Assembly (NCBI GenBank): GCA_947452965.1 | Contig: CANGEW010000005.1 | Coordinates: 1-64,000, forward strand | Origin: Chitinophagaceae bacterium | Lineage (GTDB): Bacteria > Bacteroidota > Bacteroidia > Chitinophagales > Chitinophagaceae | Reading direction: 5' to 3' | DNA length: 64,000 bases | Part shown: piece after piece, positions 63,548-64,000 of the stretch | How the letters are laid out: each line of letters opens with the position of its first letter | Position numbering within the stretch: the first letter of the stretch is position 1 | The notes under the pieces: model-generated | What the model saw: the letters and a program-made list of their open reading frames with translations, nothing else | What the model was told of the DNA's origin: nothing | Databases searched by the model: none | Position numbers and translations under genes: made by a program

Positions 63548-64000
63548 TTACCATTGAGCGCCAGGATACATTCTTTGAAGATACTGCATTTCAGAAAGAA
63601 TAAAACCCAAGTGCTCTGTATGTACTCCCTTCTTTCCTCCTGAATGCATAAAAATATTTTCAGGAACACTTAAGGACGCCTCTAAAAAAACATTAGTTAT
63701 TTTATCTAACCAGGCTTTTTTCAATAAAGACACATCCATCATATCTGTTGGTTCATTTGTAAAAAACTCTCCAGTATATGGCCAAAGGGCTTCTATTGCA
63801 TTAAGCGTTCTTTCTCTGCTTTCTAGTGTTCCGTCTCCAAGTCGTATTACCCACTCTGCACTCCATTTCACATGATAGTTTGTTTCTTTTATCGATTTGG
63901 TGGCTATGGCTTGAATGGCATCATCTGTGTTTTCTTGTAACGCAAGAAATAGTTGTTGTTGAAAAGAACTAAATAAAAATTGTCTTACAACAGTATGAGC
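63548..64000 (-). CDS. paaC: Phenylacetyl-CoA epoxidase structural subunit PaaC, 5' truncated by window edge
   Basis: The frame is open through the window end; the visible 150 residues are the C-terminal part of PaaC. The segments AHTVVRQFLFSSFQQQLF and YHVKWSAEWVIRLGDGT match PaaC, a ferritin-like subunit that supports PaaA in epoxidising phenylacetyl-CoA. The rest, with paaA, paaB and probably paaE, lies upstream beyond the window. Its stop is 13 bases before the paaD start. Confidence 0.94.
   Translation of the reverse strand, partial: AHTVVRQFLFSSFQQQLFLALQENTDDAIQAIATKSIKETNYHVKWSAEWVIRLGDGTLESRERTLNAIEALWPYTGEFFTNEPTDMMDVSLLKKAWLDKITNVFLEASLSVPENIFMHSGGKKGVHTEHLGFILSEMQYLQRMYPGAQW

Overview
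The window is AT-rich and very gene-dense, with no gene-free stretch over 300 bases (the longest gaps are about 210 and 160 bases). It looks like chromosomal DNA of a Bacteroidota member, most likely family Chitinophagaceae or a close relative. The reasons are a complete alternative complex III/cytochrome aa3 gene train, secreted proteins with type IX secretion-like or gliding-type C-terminal domains, Bacteroidota-restricted small families (DUF6787, DUF5522, DUF2490), several exact matches to the Bacteroidota -7 promoter element TAnnTTTG, and the general absence of strong Shine-Dalgarno sequences. No rRNA, tRNA, CRISPR array, insertion sequence, prophage or integrase was seen.

Layout. 1-11.5 kb: end of a SixA-like phosphatase, a GNAT acetyltransferase, a DMT-type exporter, a PfkB sugar kinase, a small membrane protein, a secreted M12B-like metalloprotease, a secreted lamin-tail-domain protein, aspartate-semialdehyde dehydrogenase and a secreted beta-helix protein. 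11.5-16.6 kb: a small glycan locus (GT2, two CDP-paratose-epimerase-like SDR proteins, a polytopic membrane protein, an FkbM methyltransferase). 16.7-21 kb: fatty acid desaturase, secreted nuclease, SDR, a second secreted protein sharing its C-terminal domain with the beta-helix protein, and DUF2490. 21-37 kb: one long minus-strand respiratory train running actA-B-C-D-E-F, cox2, cox1, cyoE, two cox3 genes, cox4, SCO and DUF420. It carries electrons from quinol through ACIII to an aa3-type oxidase and includes assembly functions for copper insertion and heme. 37-43 kb: a DUF6787-PurN fusion, a secreted-domain-MsrB fusion, a flavoprotein, lysS, an ArsC-like protein and an aldo/keto reductase. 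43-47.6 kb: envelope genes lptC, an outer-membrane protein, coaX, a Lon-N protein and a GT4. 47.7-51.3 kb: dTDP-sugar genes (rmlB, rmlA, a hexapeptide acetyltransferase, GT2) closed by a strong terminator. 51.4-60.4 kb: housekeeping genes (coiled-coil protein, pdxH, trmB, DUF5522, a Cys-less alkyltransferase-like protein, an S1-like protein, gcvT, comB, a large SNF2 helicase with two SWIM motifs). 60.5-64 kb: the distal part of a phenylacetate degradation operon (paaC, paaD, an inserted mgtC, paaG, paaI, paaY), with its upstream part beyond the window.

Most of the window is ordinary core genome. The most unusual items are two consecutive gene fusions (DUF6787-PurN, and an exported carboxypeptidase-regulatory-like domain joined to MsrB), the shared C-terminal domain of two otherwise unrelated secreted proteins, an MgtC gene inside the paa operon, and an epimerase with Phe where SDR enzymes have the catalytic Tyr. 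I saw no clear defence, mobile or otherwise wholly new multi-gene system.
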